Part shown: positions 34,708-42,978 of the stretch, in pieces
How the letters are laid out: the number at the start of each line of letters is the position of its first letter
Numbering within the stretch: position 1 is the stretch's first letter
Origin: Thermosulfurimonas sp. F29
GTDB taxonomy: Bacteria > Desulfobacterota > Thermodesulfobacteria > Thermodesulfobacteriales > Thermodesulfobacteriaceae
Assembly: GCF_019688735.1 (NCBI RefSeq)
Contig: NZ_JAIFYA010000001.1
Location: 825,861-889,860 of the forward strand
Length of the DNA stretch: 64,000 nucleotides
Direction: 5' to 3'
The notes under the pieces: generated by a model
Told to the model about the DNA's origin: nothing
The model's input: the letters and a program-made list of their open reading frames with translations, nothing else
Database searches by the model: none
Made by a program: the position numbers and the translations under genes

Positions 34708-36329
34708 GGATACAACCTGAAGGGCCATTTTAACCGCCACTTCCCCGGAACGGCAAGGAGATAATTCTTGTTCGTGTCCCGGGAAAGGAGGGGATCCGCA
34801 AGACCGTACACCCTGAAGCCCTTTTCCCGAAGTGCGGTTCCGAGGAGAGTCTCTTTTCTGTAAAGTGATTCCCGGAAAAATACCATCCGACACCGGGAGG
34901 GCCAGTCCTCAGGGGTTTGAAAGACGGGAATCGGCCCCGGCCACTCAAGATAGAAAAACAGATTGGCCGAAACCTTTCCCAGGGCACAGGGAGTCTCACC
35001 GCGGGCACGGGCGAGACGAGCCAGTTCTCGCCCGAACGCCTTTTCGGAGGGAGGGGTGAGGGTCGGAGTCAGCACGGAGAGCCCCACCACCGCCATGGCC
35101 AGATAGGAAAAAATCAGCCCCCAGGGAGGGGTGGAACGCAACACGCAGAGGACGAGGGAGACCGTGGTTATCATTCCCGCAAGAGTTACGGCCAGTTTGA
35201 GGCGAAGGGATAAAGGGGGGAGAGACAACCATCCCCAGATGAACGGGGCCAGGCACAGGGCGACTCCTGCGAAAAAGGTCAGCGCCCCGTACAGGTAGAA
35301 GAGCCCCAGACTGTACCTTCCCGGGGTCCGGATGACCCGGGAGAGATAAGTGGAGGTGAGCAGCACGCAGAAGGGAAGAATGGGAAGGATGTAGTAAGAA
35401 CGTCGGGCGCGGGCCAGGGTAAAGAGAAGGAAGACCGCCGCTATGGAGAGAAGGACCAGTCGTTCCCTTTCGGAAAGATTTCGCCACTGACCCATACCCC
35501 ACGCGAGTGCCATCAGAAAGAAAGGCGTCCAGGGGAGAAGCAATTCCGGCACATAAAGAAAGTACACATAGAAGGGTTCGCGGTTGTCGTAGGGGGAGAC
35601 CGCCTGGAGCAGGTTTTCGCGCACGAAGAGGTGGAAGGGGAGCTCGCTTCCCACGGCCCGGGAAAGGGCGTAGTAGTGGCCCAGATACACCGCCAGGGCC
35701 GTCCCTGCCGCCAGCAGGTTTTTAGCGTTCAGGTGGCGTGGATTCCGGTGGCGGGCCAGGTCCACCGCGGCCGTGAGCACCGGCACCGCGAGCCCCGGAA
35801 GTCCTTTGGAGAGGGCGGCAAAGACCGCTGAAAACCAGAAGCCCAGGTATCCGACGAGGGAGGTCCGTTCCCGATAACGAAAGTAAAAGGCCAGGGCGGC
35901 GGTGATCCCGGCCAGCTGGTAGATCTCGCTCTGGGCCACCCGGGCATAGGCCACAAAACCCCACGAGGTGGCCAGCATCCCGGTGGCTACCAGAGCCCAG
36001 TATCGTTCCAGAAAGACTCCGGCCAGGGCGTAAAAGGCGAGAAGGGTGGCCAAAGCGCACAGGACCACGGGCAGGCGCACGGTGAACTCGTTGAGCCCTC
36101 CGAAAAGGGAGGCCGAAAAGCGGATCAACCAGTAAGGGATGAGGGGTTTGGTGATGTGGGGTACGCCGTTTATGGTGGGCACCCACCAGTCCCCCCGGAG
36201 CATCATCTCCCGTACACCCTCGGCCCAGCGTCCTTCCACCCCCCAGAGAGGCCGGTCTCCCAGGTTCAAAAAGAGAAAAACCAGCACCCCCGCTCCAAAA
36301 AGGATAAGGATCTTTCCTTCCCGTTTCAT
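34704..36329 (-). CDS. GT39 / ArnT-like integral membrane glycosyltransferase
   Basis: 541 residues. N-terminal membrane helix, then the periplasmic loop RPLWGVEGRWAEGVREMM with the acidic residues of the family, NGVPHITKPLIPYW, and about eleven further helices, with a C-terminal soluble domain of about 130 residues. ATG 36329 (MKREGKILILFG) overlaps the previous stop as TAATG. With its neighbour it makes a pair of related but unequal enzymes. Acts on lipid-linked sugars in the periplasm. Confidence 0.88.
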   Translation of the reverse strand: MKREGKILILFGAGVLVFLFLNLGDRPLWGVEGRWAEGVREMMLRGDWWVPTINGVPHITKPLIPYWLIRFSASLFGGLNEFTVRLPVVLCALATLLAFYALAGVFLERYWALVATGMLATSWGFVAYARVAQSEIYQLAGITAALAFYFRYRERTSLVGYLGFWFSAVFAALSKGLPGLAVPVLTAAVDLARHRNPRHLNAKNLLAAGTALAVYLGHYYALSRAVGSELPFHLFVRENLLQAVSPYDNREPFYVYFLYVPELLLPWTPFFLMALAWGMGQWRNLSERERLVLLSIAAVFLLFTLARARRSYYILPILPFCVLLTSTYLSRVIRTPGRYSLGLFYLYGALTFFAGVALCLAPFIWGWLSLPPLSLRLKLAVTLAGMITTVSLVLCVLRSTPPWGLIFSYLAMAVVGLSVLTPTLTPPSEKAFGRELARLARARGETPCALGKVSANLFFYLEWPGPIPVFQTPEDWPSRCRMVFFRESLYRKETLLGTALREKGFRVYGLADPLLSRDTNKNYLLAVPGKWRLKWPFRLYP

Positions 36330-37393
36330 TACTGCGGAAATATACCATGAATTTTGAGCCACCAGGAAAGTCCGGCTTTGAGAAGGAGCAGCCCGAGTAT
36401 CCAGCTTACCCAGAAGGGTTTTCCCGGAAAAGGTCTTTTTCTCATCCTCAAAGCCGTTACCACTAGAACAAAGGGAGCGAACAGGGGCAAAATGTAAAGG
36501 GGAAGCCGGGACCTGGCCAGCCAGAAGACCGCAAGCGGAAGAAGATACCAGCCGGCCACCAGCCGAAACCTCCGGGAATGTTTCCACATCTCCGGCAGGA
36601 CATCCCGATCCTTCACCAGGAAATAGAATCCCGGAAGGGCTCCCAGGGTAAGGAGAGGGAGATACAAGTAAAGGGGGGCGTACCAGGCGCTGTTGCGGTG
36701 GTAGTAGTTAAAGAAGAGTCTTCCCGTGACCTGTTCCCGGAGGAAAAGTTTCCAGAACCAGGGGAACTTAAATTGAATGTAAAGATACCAGGGGAAGGCT
36801 ACCGTCGAAAAAAGGATTATGCCGAAAAGTAATCCCCGCCAGTTCCGTCTGGAGATCCATCCGTAGTAGACAAAGGGGGTCATCACCGGAAGGACCGCGG
36901 TGCCCTTGGTCATGAAGGCCAGGGCCCAGAAAATCCAGACCAGGATGGATCTCCTGAAGAAGGCCCATGCGGCCAGAACCTCCCACATTATCAGCAGGGT
37001 ATCCGGAGTCACGATATTGGCGGCCACGAAGGGAGTGAGGGTGCAGGCATAGAGGAGACCGGCTATTTCTCCGGCTTCACCAAAAAGGATTTTTCCGCAG
37101 GCGCCTACTGCCCAGGAGGTCACGGCGTAGGACACGGCATTGGGGACTCTGATCCCCCAAGGATGATTTCCGAATAGGGCTTCTCCGGCCGCCAGGAACC
37201 AGTAAAAGAGTGGAGGTTTGGTCAGGTGAGGATGCCCCTGCCAGTAGGGAACTATGAATTCCCTACGGATCAACATTTCGTGGGCAATCTGTGGATACCG
37301 ATGTTCGTCCCGTCCCATAAGGGGCCGCGTTCCCTGAAACCAGAGACCCATGAAGAGAGCCAGCACAAAGAGCAACTTCAGAGAAGGTTTCAT
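36329..37393 (-). CDS. Short GT39 / ArnT-like membrane glycosyltransferase
   Basis: 354 residues, nine to ten predicted membrane helices. TM1 is followed by GTRPLMGRDEHRYPQIAHEM (acidic Asp-Glu pair of the family) and GHPHLTKPPLFYWFLA. It ends soon after the last helix and lacks the C-terminal periplasmic domain of its downstream partner. First gene of the minus-strand sugar operon; divergent from the two-component regulator, with 110 bases between them. Confidence 0.87.
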   Translation of the reverse strand: MKPSLKLLFVLALFMGLWFQGTRPLMGRDEHRYPQIAHEMLIRREFIVPYWQGHPHLTKPPLFYWFLAAGEALFGNHPWGIRVPNAVSYAVTSWAVGACGKILFGEAGEIAGLLYACTLTPFVAANIVTPDTLLIMWEVLAAWAFFRRSILVWIFWALAFMTKGTAVLPVMTPFVYYGWISRRNWRGLLFGIILFSTVAFPWYLYIQFKFPWFWKLFLREQVTGRLFFNYYHRNSAWYAPLYLYLPLLTLGALPGFYFLVKDRDVLPEMWKHSRRFRLVAGWYLLPLAVFWLARSRLPLYILPLFAPFVLVVTALRMRKRPFPGKPFWVSWILGLLLLKAGLSWWLKIHGIFPQ

Positions 37394-37431
37394 GTCTTAC
37401 GAAATTAATCCGGTGCTTTTGAAGAGGAATT

Positions 37432-37452
37432 AAGGTCAAATTAAAATACCTT
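37432..37452. promoter_or_regulatory. Possible operator: inverted repeat in the divergent regulator promoter region
   Basis: AAGGT (37432-37436) and ACCTT (37448-37452) are inverted about an AT-rich centre in the 110 bases between the GT39 gene and the response regulator. Short, so it may be chance. Confidence 0.25.
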
Positions 37453-37503
37453 CAGGTGCTATTCATGAACCGTTAAGGAAACGATCCTAGTATTGAAGTT
37501 CGA

Positions 37504-38190
37504 ATGCGAAAGATCCTGGTGATCGAGGACGACGCGAACCTGCGGGCCTTTCTTTCCCGGGGACTCAGGGAGGCGGGTTTTTCCGTGGAGGAGGCCCCGG
37601 ATGCCCTGTCCGCGGAATTCCTTCTAGGGGAGACCGAGGTGGATCTGGTAATTCTGGACCTTATGCTTCCGGATATAGACGGATTTGATCTCCTACGGAG
37701 AATTCGACGGCGTTATCCCCGTCTTCCAGTTCTCATTTTAAGCGCCCGTAGCACCGTGGAGGATCGGGTTCGGGGCCTTGAGCTCGGAAGTGACGATTAT
37801 CTCACCAAGCCCTTTTCCTTTGCCGAATTGTTGGCCCGGGTGAAAGCCCTCCTGCGACGAACCGCTCCAGGCCCCGAGCCGGAGGAGATCCTTCGAGCCG
37901 GTTCGCTGGAGATGGATCTCAAACGCCGGGAGGTAAGGGTGGATGGGCGTGCGGTGGAACTTTCTCCCAAAGAGTTTGCTCTTCTGGAGTATCTCCTCCG
38001 AAATCGAGGAAGGGTGCTTACCAAGATTCAGATCCTGGAACGCATATGGGGATACCAATTTTCTCCGGAGTCTAACATCGTAGAGGTATATATCTGTCGG
38101 CTCCGGGACAAATTGGGACTGAAACAGGGACGACGCCCTCTTATTCGCACCATCCGCCAGGTGGGCTATATTCTCACCGATGAGACCTGA
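37504..38190 (+). CDS. OmpR-family response regulator
   Basis: 228 residues. Receiver domain with phospho-acceptor D52 (LVILDLMLPDIDGFDL), acidic pair D9/D10 and K102 (LTKPFSF); then a winged-helix DNA-binding domain (about 130-225). Best likened to CusR/CopR-type regulators, which govern envelope and metal stress operons, but the target here is probably the seven-gene operon it heads. Overlaps the kinase by 11 bases. Confidence 0.95.
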   Translation: MRKILVIEDDANLRAFLSRGLREAGFSVEEAPDALSAEFLLGETEVDLVILDLMLPDIDGFDLLRRIRRRYPRLPVLILSARSTVEDRVRGLELGSDDYLTKPFSFAELLARVKALLRRTAPGPEPEEILRAGSLEMDLKRREVRVDGRAVELSPKEFALLEYLLRNRGRVLTKIQILERIWGYQFSPESNIVEVYICRLRDKLGLKQGRRPLIRTIRQVGYILTDET

Positions 38191-39550
38191 ACTCCCTTTA
38201 AAATCTCTGTCCTTTAGAATGACGGTCCTCTATACCATTCTCTTCTTTGTGAGCACTATTTTCCTTTTTGGTGTGGTCCATGTTCTACTCCGGGAACGAT
38301 TGCTTCAGTATCAGGATCTGGATCTTCGGGAAGACCTCTCCGAGATCTTCACCATTTATCAGCGAAAGGGTGTGGCGGGATTGAGGACCCTGGTGGCTGC
38401 CGAGATCAGGGAGGAGGGGCCGGAAAATTATTTTTTCCGTCTGATGGATCCCGCAGGCCGCCTGATCCTTCAGGAGGGGTCCTCCAGATTCTCGCGGCTG
38501 CCCTGGCCGGAGGGATACCCCTCGGAACCGCGTTTTTTCCTCTTCAGGTTGCCCGATGGCCTCCGGGTAAGAGGGGTCCTTTTTAGGGTGGGGCCCTATC
38601 GGGCCGAAATGGCCGTGCCTCTTCGTTTCAATCGTCATCTTCTCCGGGAAGTCCACCGTGCCTTCCTCTGGGCCGGAGGTCTGGCGTTATTTCTTAGTAT
38701 TCCTCTGGGATTCTGGCTTTCCCGTCGTTCCCTCCGTCAGATCACCGAAATGGAAAAGGTGACCCGGGAGATCATGGAAAACCGGGATTTTTCCCGAAGG
38801 ATTCCTCTTTCCGGACGGAAAGACGAGGCCGATCGCCTGGCCCAGACCCTTAACCGCATGCTCGAGACCCTGGAGATTTACCTTCGAGAATTGCGCCAGA
38901 TTTTCGACAACCTGGCCCACGATTTCAAGAACCTTCTGGCTCATCTGCGTCTCCTGGCCGAAAGGGCCCTGGAGAGGACCGGTCCGGAAAGGGAGGAGCT
39001 TATCGTGAGTATTCTTTACGAAAGCGATAGATTCCTGCATCTGTTGAATACCCTCCTCGACATCTCCGAGGCCGAGACCGGTCTTCTCAAGCTCAATCGG
39101 GAACGCTTCCCGGTGGCGGAGCTTCTGGAGGAAATTCGACAAATCTTTGAACTCCTGGCCGGTGAAAAGGGGTTGCGCTTCGAGATTCATTATCCTCCAC
39201 GGGAGTTATACCTTGCCGGGGATCGGGCCCGTCTGCTGCGGGCCCTCTTTAACCTGGTGGACAACGCCTTCAAGTACACACCCCCCGGCGGGCGGGTGAT
39301 CCTTAAAACGGAAAAGGAAGAAGAGTGGATCAAGATTACGGTTGAGGATACCGGGCCCGGTCTCAGCCCGGAGGAACGGTCCCGGATCTTTGAGAGATTC
39401 TACACCGGAAAACGAGGGGCCAGAGGACGGGGTCTGGGCCTGGCCCTGGTTAAGGCCTATATCGAAGCCCACGGAGGAGAAGTGAAAGCAATAAGCAAAC
39501 CCGGACACGGAACCGCATTTGAGATCCGTCTGCCCGGTGGAGAGAAATGA
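38180..39550 (+). CDS. Sensor histidine kinase with unusual H-box
   Basis: 456 residues. TM1 about 13-34, a periplasmic sensor of about 125 residues, TM2 about 161-180, HAMP (about 181-235), DHp with phospho-acceptor H247 and an ATPase domain (NLVDNAFKYTPPGG; EDTGPGLSPEERSRIFERFY; GRGLGLALVKAYIEAHGG). The H-box reads NLAHDFKNLLAHL, not the usual HELRTP, though the flanking helix is normal; related kinases of this type exist. Its signal is not evident. It overlaps the TolC-like gene by ATGA. Confidence 0.93.
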   Translation: MRPELPLKSLSFRMTVLYTILFFVSTIFLFGVVHVLLRERLLQYQDLDLREDLSEIFTIYQRKGVAGLRTLVAAEIREEGPENYFFRLMDPAGRLILQEGSSRFSRLPWPEGYPSEPRFFLFRLPDGLRVRGVLFRVGPYRAEMAVPLRFNRHLLREVHRAFLWAGGLALFLSIPLGFWLSRRSLRQITEMEKVTREIMENRDFSRRIPLSGRKDEADRLAQTLNRMLETLEIYLRELRQIFDNLAHDFKNLLAHLRLLAERALERTGPEREELIVSILYESDRFLHLLNTLLDISEAETGLLKLNRERFPVAELLEEIRQIFELLAGEKGLRFEIHYPPRELYLAGDRARLLRALFNLVDNAFKYTPPGGRVILKTEKEEEWIKITVEDTGPGLSPEERSRIFERFYTGKRGARGRGLGLALVKAYIEAHGGEVKAISKPGHGTAFEIRLPGGEK

Positions 39551-40932
39551 AACTTTCACGACCGATCTGGTATATGGTTTTTCTTCTTGCGGTGATAAGC
39601 GCCTGTACGAAATATAATCCCCATCCCTTGGAGCAAAAATCGCTGGGGGAAGACCTGCTTCCGCTGGATTCGGAAACGCTTAAGTTGAAAATTTCTGCCC
39701 TTCACCATCCGCTACTTCCTTCGCTTCCCTTCGATCTGAGAGACGGACTCTCTCCGGACGAGGCGGCCCTGCTTGCCGTGGTAACCAATCCCGAACTCCG
39801 GGTGATAAGGGATGAGAAAGGAATAGCCTCCGCCCAGGTGCTCAAGGCCGGACTTCTTCCCAATCCCCGGCTCGGGCTGGAGTACGAGGTTCCCACCGGA
39901 GGGGAGACCACCGGAACGGTAAACGCTTACACTCTTCACCTTGACTGGGAGATAACCGCCCTCCTTTCCAGAAGTGCCCGGGTTTCTTCGGCCCGTGCGA
40001 AGGAAAAGGCGGTGGATCTTGCCCTGGCCTGGAAGGAATGGCAGGTAGCCGAGGCCGCCAAGCTCCACACCCTGCGTCTTCTCTGGACGGAAAGGAAGAT
40101 AATTCTCCTGCAGAAAACCGAGAAAGAATTGCAGAAAGAACTGGATCTTATCGAACGAGCCGTCTCCTTGGGGGAAAAGACAGCCGTGGATCTCGCCGCT
40201 GCCAGGGCCACCTACCAGAAGGTAAAGCTTGATCTTGAAAACATGAGAGAGAAAGAGGTCCGGGAAAGGCTGGCGCTAAATCGTATTTTCGGTTTTCCTC
40301 CGAACACTTACCTGAAGATTCAAAAGGATGTCCGGCTCCTCTCCTGGCCCCCACCCATTAAAAGAGAGAAGCTTCTTTCCGGACTTGCAGAAAGGAGGCT
40401 CGATCTGCTGGCCCTGAAGATGAGCTATCAGGCCCAGGAGGAAAGTCTTCGGGCGGCAGTGCTTTCCCAATTTCCCCGGATAACTGTAGGCCTTATCCGG
40501 GCCAGGGATACGGACAATGTATTGACCACCGGATTCGGTGTTTCCATAGAACTTCCCTTTTTTCATCGAGGCCGGGCCCGCATCGCTCTTGAAAAGGCCA
40601 CCCGCCAGAAAATCTACGATGAATACCGGGCGAGATTCCTTTCCGCCCGGTCCGATGTGTTCGAAATACTTGAAAGGCTCTCCTTTGTGCGCAGAAAGAT
40701 TGCCGCTTCCCGGCAGAGCATCACGGCTCTCGAAAGACTGCTGAGTACCTACAAAAAAGCTCTTGCTCAGGGTAATGCAGATCTCCTCGGCTATTATCGG
40801 CTGAGATACAGAATTTTAACCGAACGCCTTATCCTTCTTGATCTCAGGCAGACGGAGAGTGACCTGGGGGTAGCCCTGGAGATCGCCTCCGGGGTCTATC
40901 TTCCTATGGAGGTGATCAGCCATGCCCGATAA
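39547..40932 (+). CDS. TolC/CusC-like outer membrane efflux lipoprotein
   Basis: 461 residues. Signal peptide with lipobox AVISAC, so lipid attachment at Cys20. Two copies of the TolC helical hairpin pattern follow, each with long coiled regions (about 145-260 and 340-455) and the strand motif NPRLGLEYEV. It forms the outer membrane channel of the export machine encoded by the next genes. Coupled to both neighbours by short overlaps. Confidence 0.9.
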   Translation: MKLSRPIWYMVFLLAVISACTKYNPHPLEQKSLGEDLLPLDSETLKLKISALHHPLLPSLPFDLRDGLSPDEAALLAVVTNPELRVIRDEKGIASAQVLKAGLLPNPRLGLEYEVPTGGETTGTVNAYTLHLDWEITALLSRSARVSSARAKEKAVDLALAWKEWQVAEAAKLHTLRLLWTERKIILLQKTEKELQKELDLIERAVSLGEKTAVDLAAARATYQKVKLDLENMREKEVRERLALNRIFGFPPNTYLKIQKDVRLLSWPPPIKREKLLSGLAERRLDLLALKMSYQAQEESLRAAVLSQFPRITVGLIRARDTDNVLTTGFGVSIELPFFHRGRARIALEKATRQKIYDEYRARFLSARSDVFEILERLSFVRRKIAASRQSITALERLLSTYKKALAQGNADLLGYYRLRYRILTERLILLDLRQTESDLGVALEIASGVYLPMEVISHAR

Positions 40933-41971
40933 CCTCCTTAGAACGATCTTTCGGGCCCTGCTATTCTTTCTGATAATAGGCGCTGTAGAAGCGGCCGCAG
41001 AGCCTCCCCTCTTTATCAGGATTTCTTTCCCGGAAAGAAGAAATTTTCGCCGAACGGTTCCCTTTGTGGGTAGAGTACTTCCCCGAAAGAGGGTAAGAAT
41101 AACGGCCCCTATGGAAGGCCGGATCATCTCGATAGGAGCTCCGGACGAAAGTCCGGTGCGGGCCGGAATGATCCTTTTCGTTCTGGGCGGCCCGGAGGTG
41201 GAAAAGAGGCTTGCCAACCTAAAGTCACAGGTGGCCGTTCTTGAAAAGGAAATCTCTCTAGCCGAGGAGGCCGTGAGATTAAAGAGGGAAGGAGTCAGGG
41301 CCAAGATCATCCCTTACGGAGAGCTCCTTAACGCCGAAGAGCATCTTTTACAACTCGAAAACGAACTTGGGGCTCGTAGAAGTGAACTGCATTTCCTGAA
41401 AATCCGCGTGCGGATCAGGGCCCCGATTTCGGGCGTCTTTACAAGGCGTAGGGTATCTGTAGGTCAGAGAGTGAAAAAGGGAGCGGTTCTGGCGGAAATT
41501 CTGGATCCCAAGACCCTGTGGATCAGGGCCATGGTCTTTCCTCCGGAAGGAATCGGCCTCTGCGACAAACCGGCCATTATAAGGCTTGGAGGCCGGACCA
41601 TCTCCGCCAGGGTGACAAAAGTAGCCCCCGAGCGGACTCCGGCGGGAGGGAGGGTGGTCTTTCTCGAGGGAAAGGATATTGCCGGTTTTCTGGGACCGGG
41701 TGAGGCGGTGAGTGGTGAAATAATTATCGAGGAACATCGTAAAGCCCTGGCCGTTCCCGAAGAGGCCCTCGTTTATGACGAATCGGGGAAGGCCTATGTC
41801 TTCGTCAAAAGCGAAAAGGGGTTTGAAAAGCGAATGGTCAAGACCGGGCTTTCCGGGGATGGTTTTGTAGAGGTCGTCTCTGGCCTCAGAGAAGGGGAAA
41901 AGGTGGTGGTCGAAGGAGCATACGAATTGTTCTATCGTAATTTTAGTCGGATTTATAGAGTTCCCGATTAG
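40922..41971 (+). CDS. RND-type periplasmic adaptor (membrane fusion protein)
   Basis: 349 residues. Signal peptide (about 1-26, ending EAAAEP), then a split lipoyl-like domain (APMEGRIISIGAPDESPVRA; RAPISGVFTRRRVSVGQRVK), helical hairpin about 95-150 and beta-barrel and membrane-proximal domains. It has no extra metal-binding N- or C-terminal domain or Met/His-rich stretch, which argues against a copper-specific adaptor. It would link the lipoprotein channel to the RND pump. Confidence 0.9.
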   Translation: MPDNLLRTIFRALLFFLIIGAVEAAAEPPLFIRISFPERRNFRRTVPFVGRVLPRKRVRITAPMEGRIISIGAPDESPVRAGMILFVLGGPEVEKRLANLKSQVAVLEKEISLAEEAVRLKREGVRAKIIPYGELLNAEEHLLQLENELGARRSELHFLKIRVRIRAPISGVFTRRRVSVGQRVKKGAVLAEILDPKTLWIRAMVFPPEGIGLCDKPAIIRLGGRTISARVTKVAPERTPAGGRVVFLEGKDIAGFLGPGEAVSGEIIIEEHRKALAVPEEALVYDESGKAYVFVKSEKGFEKRMVKTGLSGDGFVEVVSGLREGEKVVVEGAYELFYRNFSRIYRVPD

Positions 41972-41979
41972 GAAGGTGC

Positions 41980-42978
41980 GTGAGGTTGCCTCTTAAAGAA
42001 ACCAGGAAAATATCCCTGCGATTCTTTGTTCTTCTGGGGGTGTTGGGAGCCATTCTCGGGCTTGAGTTCCATGAACATGTTTGCACTCTTTCAGCTACAG
42101 ATTGGAACACTCTCAATCTTTCTAAAATAAGGATTAAGGATCCGCGTGATTTTTCATTTGCCGTATTTGGAGATAACCAGTTCAGCATCTATGGCTTTGA
42201 AAGGCTCTTAAGGGACATTGACCGGGACCCTGAAATCTCCTTTGTCATTGCCTTGGGAGATATGGTCCATTCAGGAAGCAAGATATCGTATTTCCTTTTT
42301 TTGGATCTTATTCAAAAAAACCTCCACAAACCCCTGGTTACGGTCATCGGCAATCACGAACTAAAAGGAGGCGGTTATCTGCTTTATACTCGGATCTTCG
42401 GCCGGCCTTATTACTCTTTTCGTATCGGAAGGACCTGTTTCTTGATCCTGGATGATGCCGCAAGAAAAGTGACCATTAGAGAAAGGACATGGCTTGAAGG
42501 AGAACTCAGGAAGAGCCAGGACCGCTGCGACCACCGTTTGGTTTTTCTCCATATCCCTCTTTATGATCCCCGGCCTTCCGAACACCATTGTCTTCCCAAA
42601 AAAGAGGCCGCATTTCTTTCGGAGGTTTTCAGGATCTACGGCGTTTCTCATGTATTTGCTGGACATATTCACGGCTATTTTCAGGGAAAGTGGAACGGCA
42701 CCCCTTATACCATAACCGGTGGGGCGGGAGCGGCACTTTACGGCGAGGATCCGAAACACTTTTTCTATCATTATCTCAAAGTGAAGGTCATAAACGGCGT
42801 GCTTGATGTAAAGGTAAAACGCATCCCCGTTCCGAGTCCAAAATGGTTCGATCATACCCTTTACTTGTTCTACACTCATTTCTTGGATCCTCATTGGTTG
42901 AAACCAGTCCTTTTGCTTACTGTCACGGGTCTCTTTCTTTCTCTATCATTGAAAAAAATTTCGCAAGGTATTCCGTAA
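41980..42978 (+). CDS. Membrane-anchored calcineurin-like metallophosphoesterase
   Basis: 332 residues, with a hydrophobic segment at each end (about 13-30 and 309-326) and a phosphoesterase domain between. Metal ligands seen: D65 (FGDNQ), D94 (LGDMVHSG), N125/H126 (GNHE), H191 (LHIPLY) and H229/H231 (FAGHIHGY). The first motif has Gln instead of His. Substrate unknown; its topology puts the enzyme near the membrane, so a lipid phosphate is plausible. Start GTG 41980 after GGAAGG. It sits between the adaptor and the pump genes, which is unusual. Confidence 0.9.
   Translation: MRLPLKETRKISLRFFVLLGVLGAILGLEFHEHVCTLSATDWNTLNLSKIRIKDPRDFSFAVFGDNQFSIYGFERLLRDIDRDPEISFVIALGDMVHSGSKISYFLFLDLIQKNLHKPLVTVIGNHELKGGGYLLYTRIFGRPYYSFRIGRTCFLILDDAARKVTIRERTWLEGELRKSQDRCDHRLVFLHIPLYDPRPSEHHCLPKKEAAFLSEVFRIYGVSHVFAGHIHGYFQGKWNGTPYTITGGAGAALYGEDPKHFFYHYLKVKVINGVLDVKVKRIPVPSPKWFDHTLYLFYTHFLDPHWLKPVLLLTVTGLFLSLSLKKISQGIP

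Noticed and set aside
37394..37503. A CusR/CopR-type palindrome (copper box) upstream of the regulator
   Set aside because: No copper-box-like sequence was found; only a short AAGGT/ACCTT inverted repeat, so metal control is not supported.
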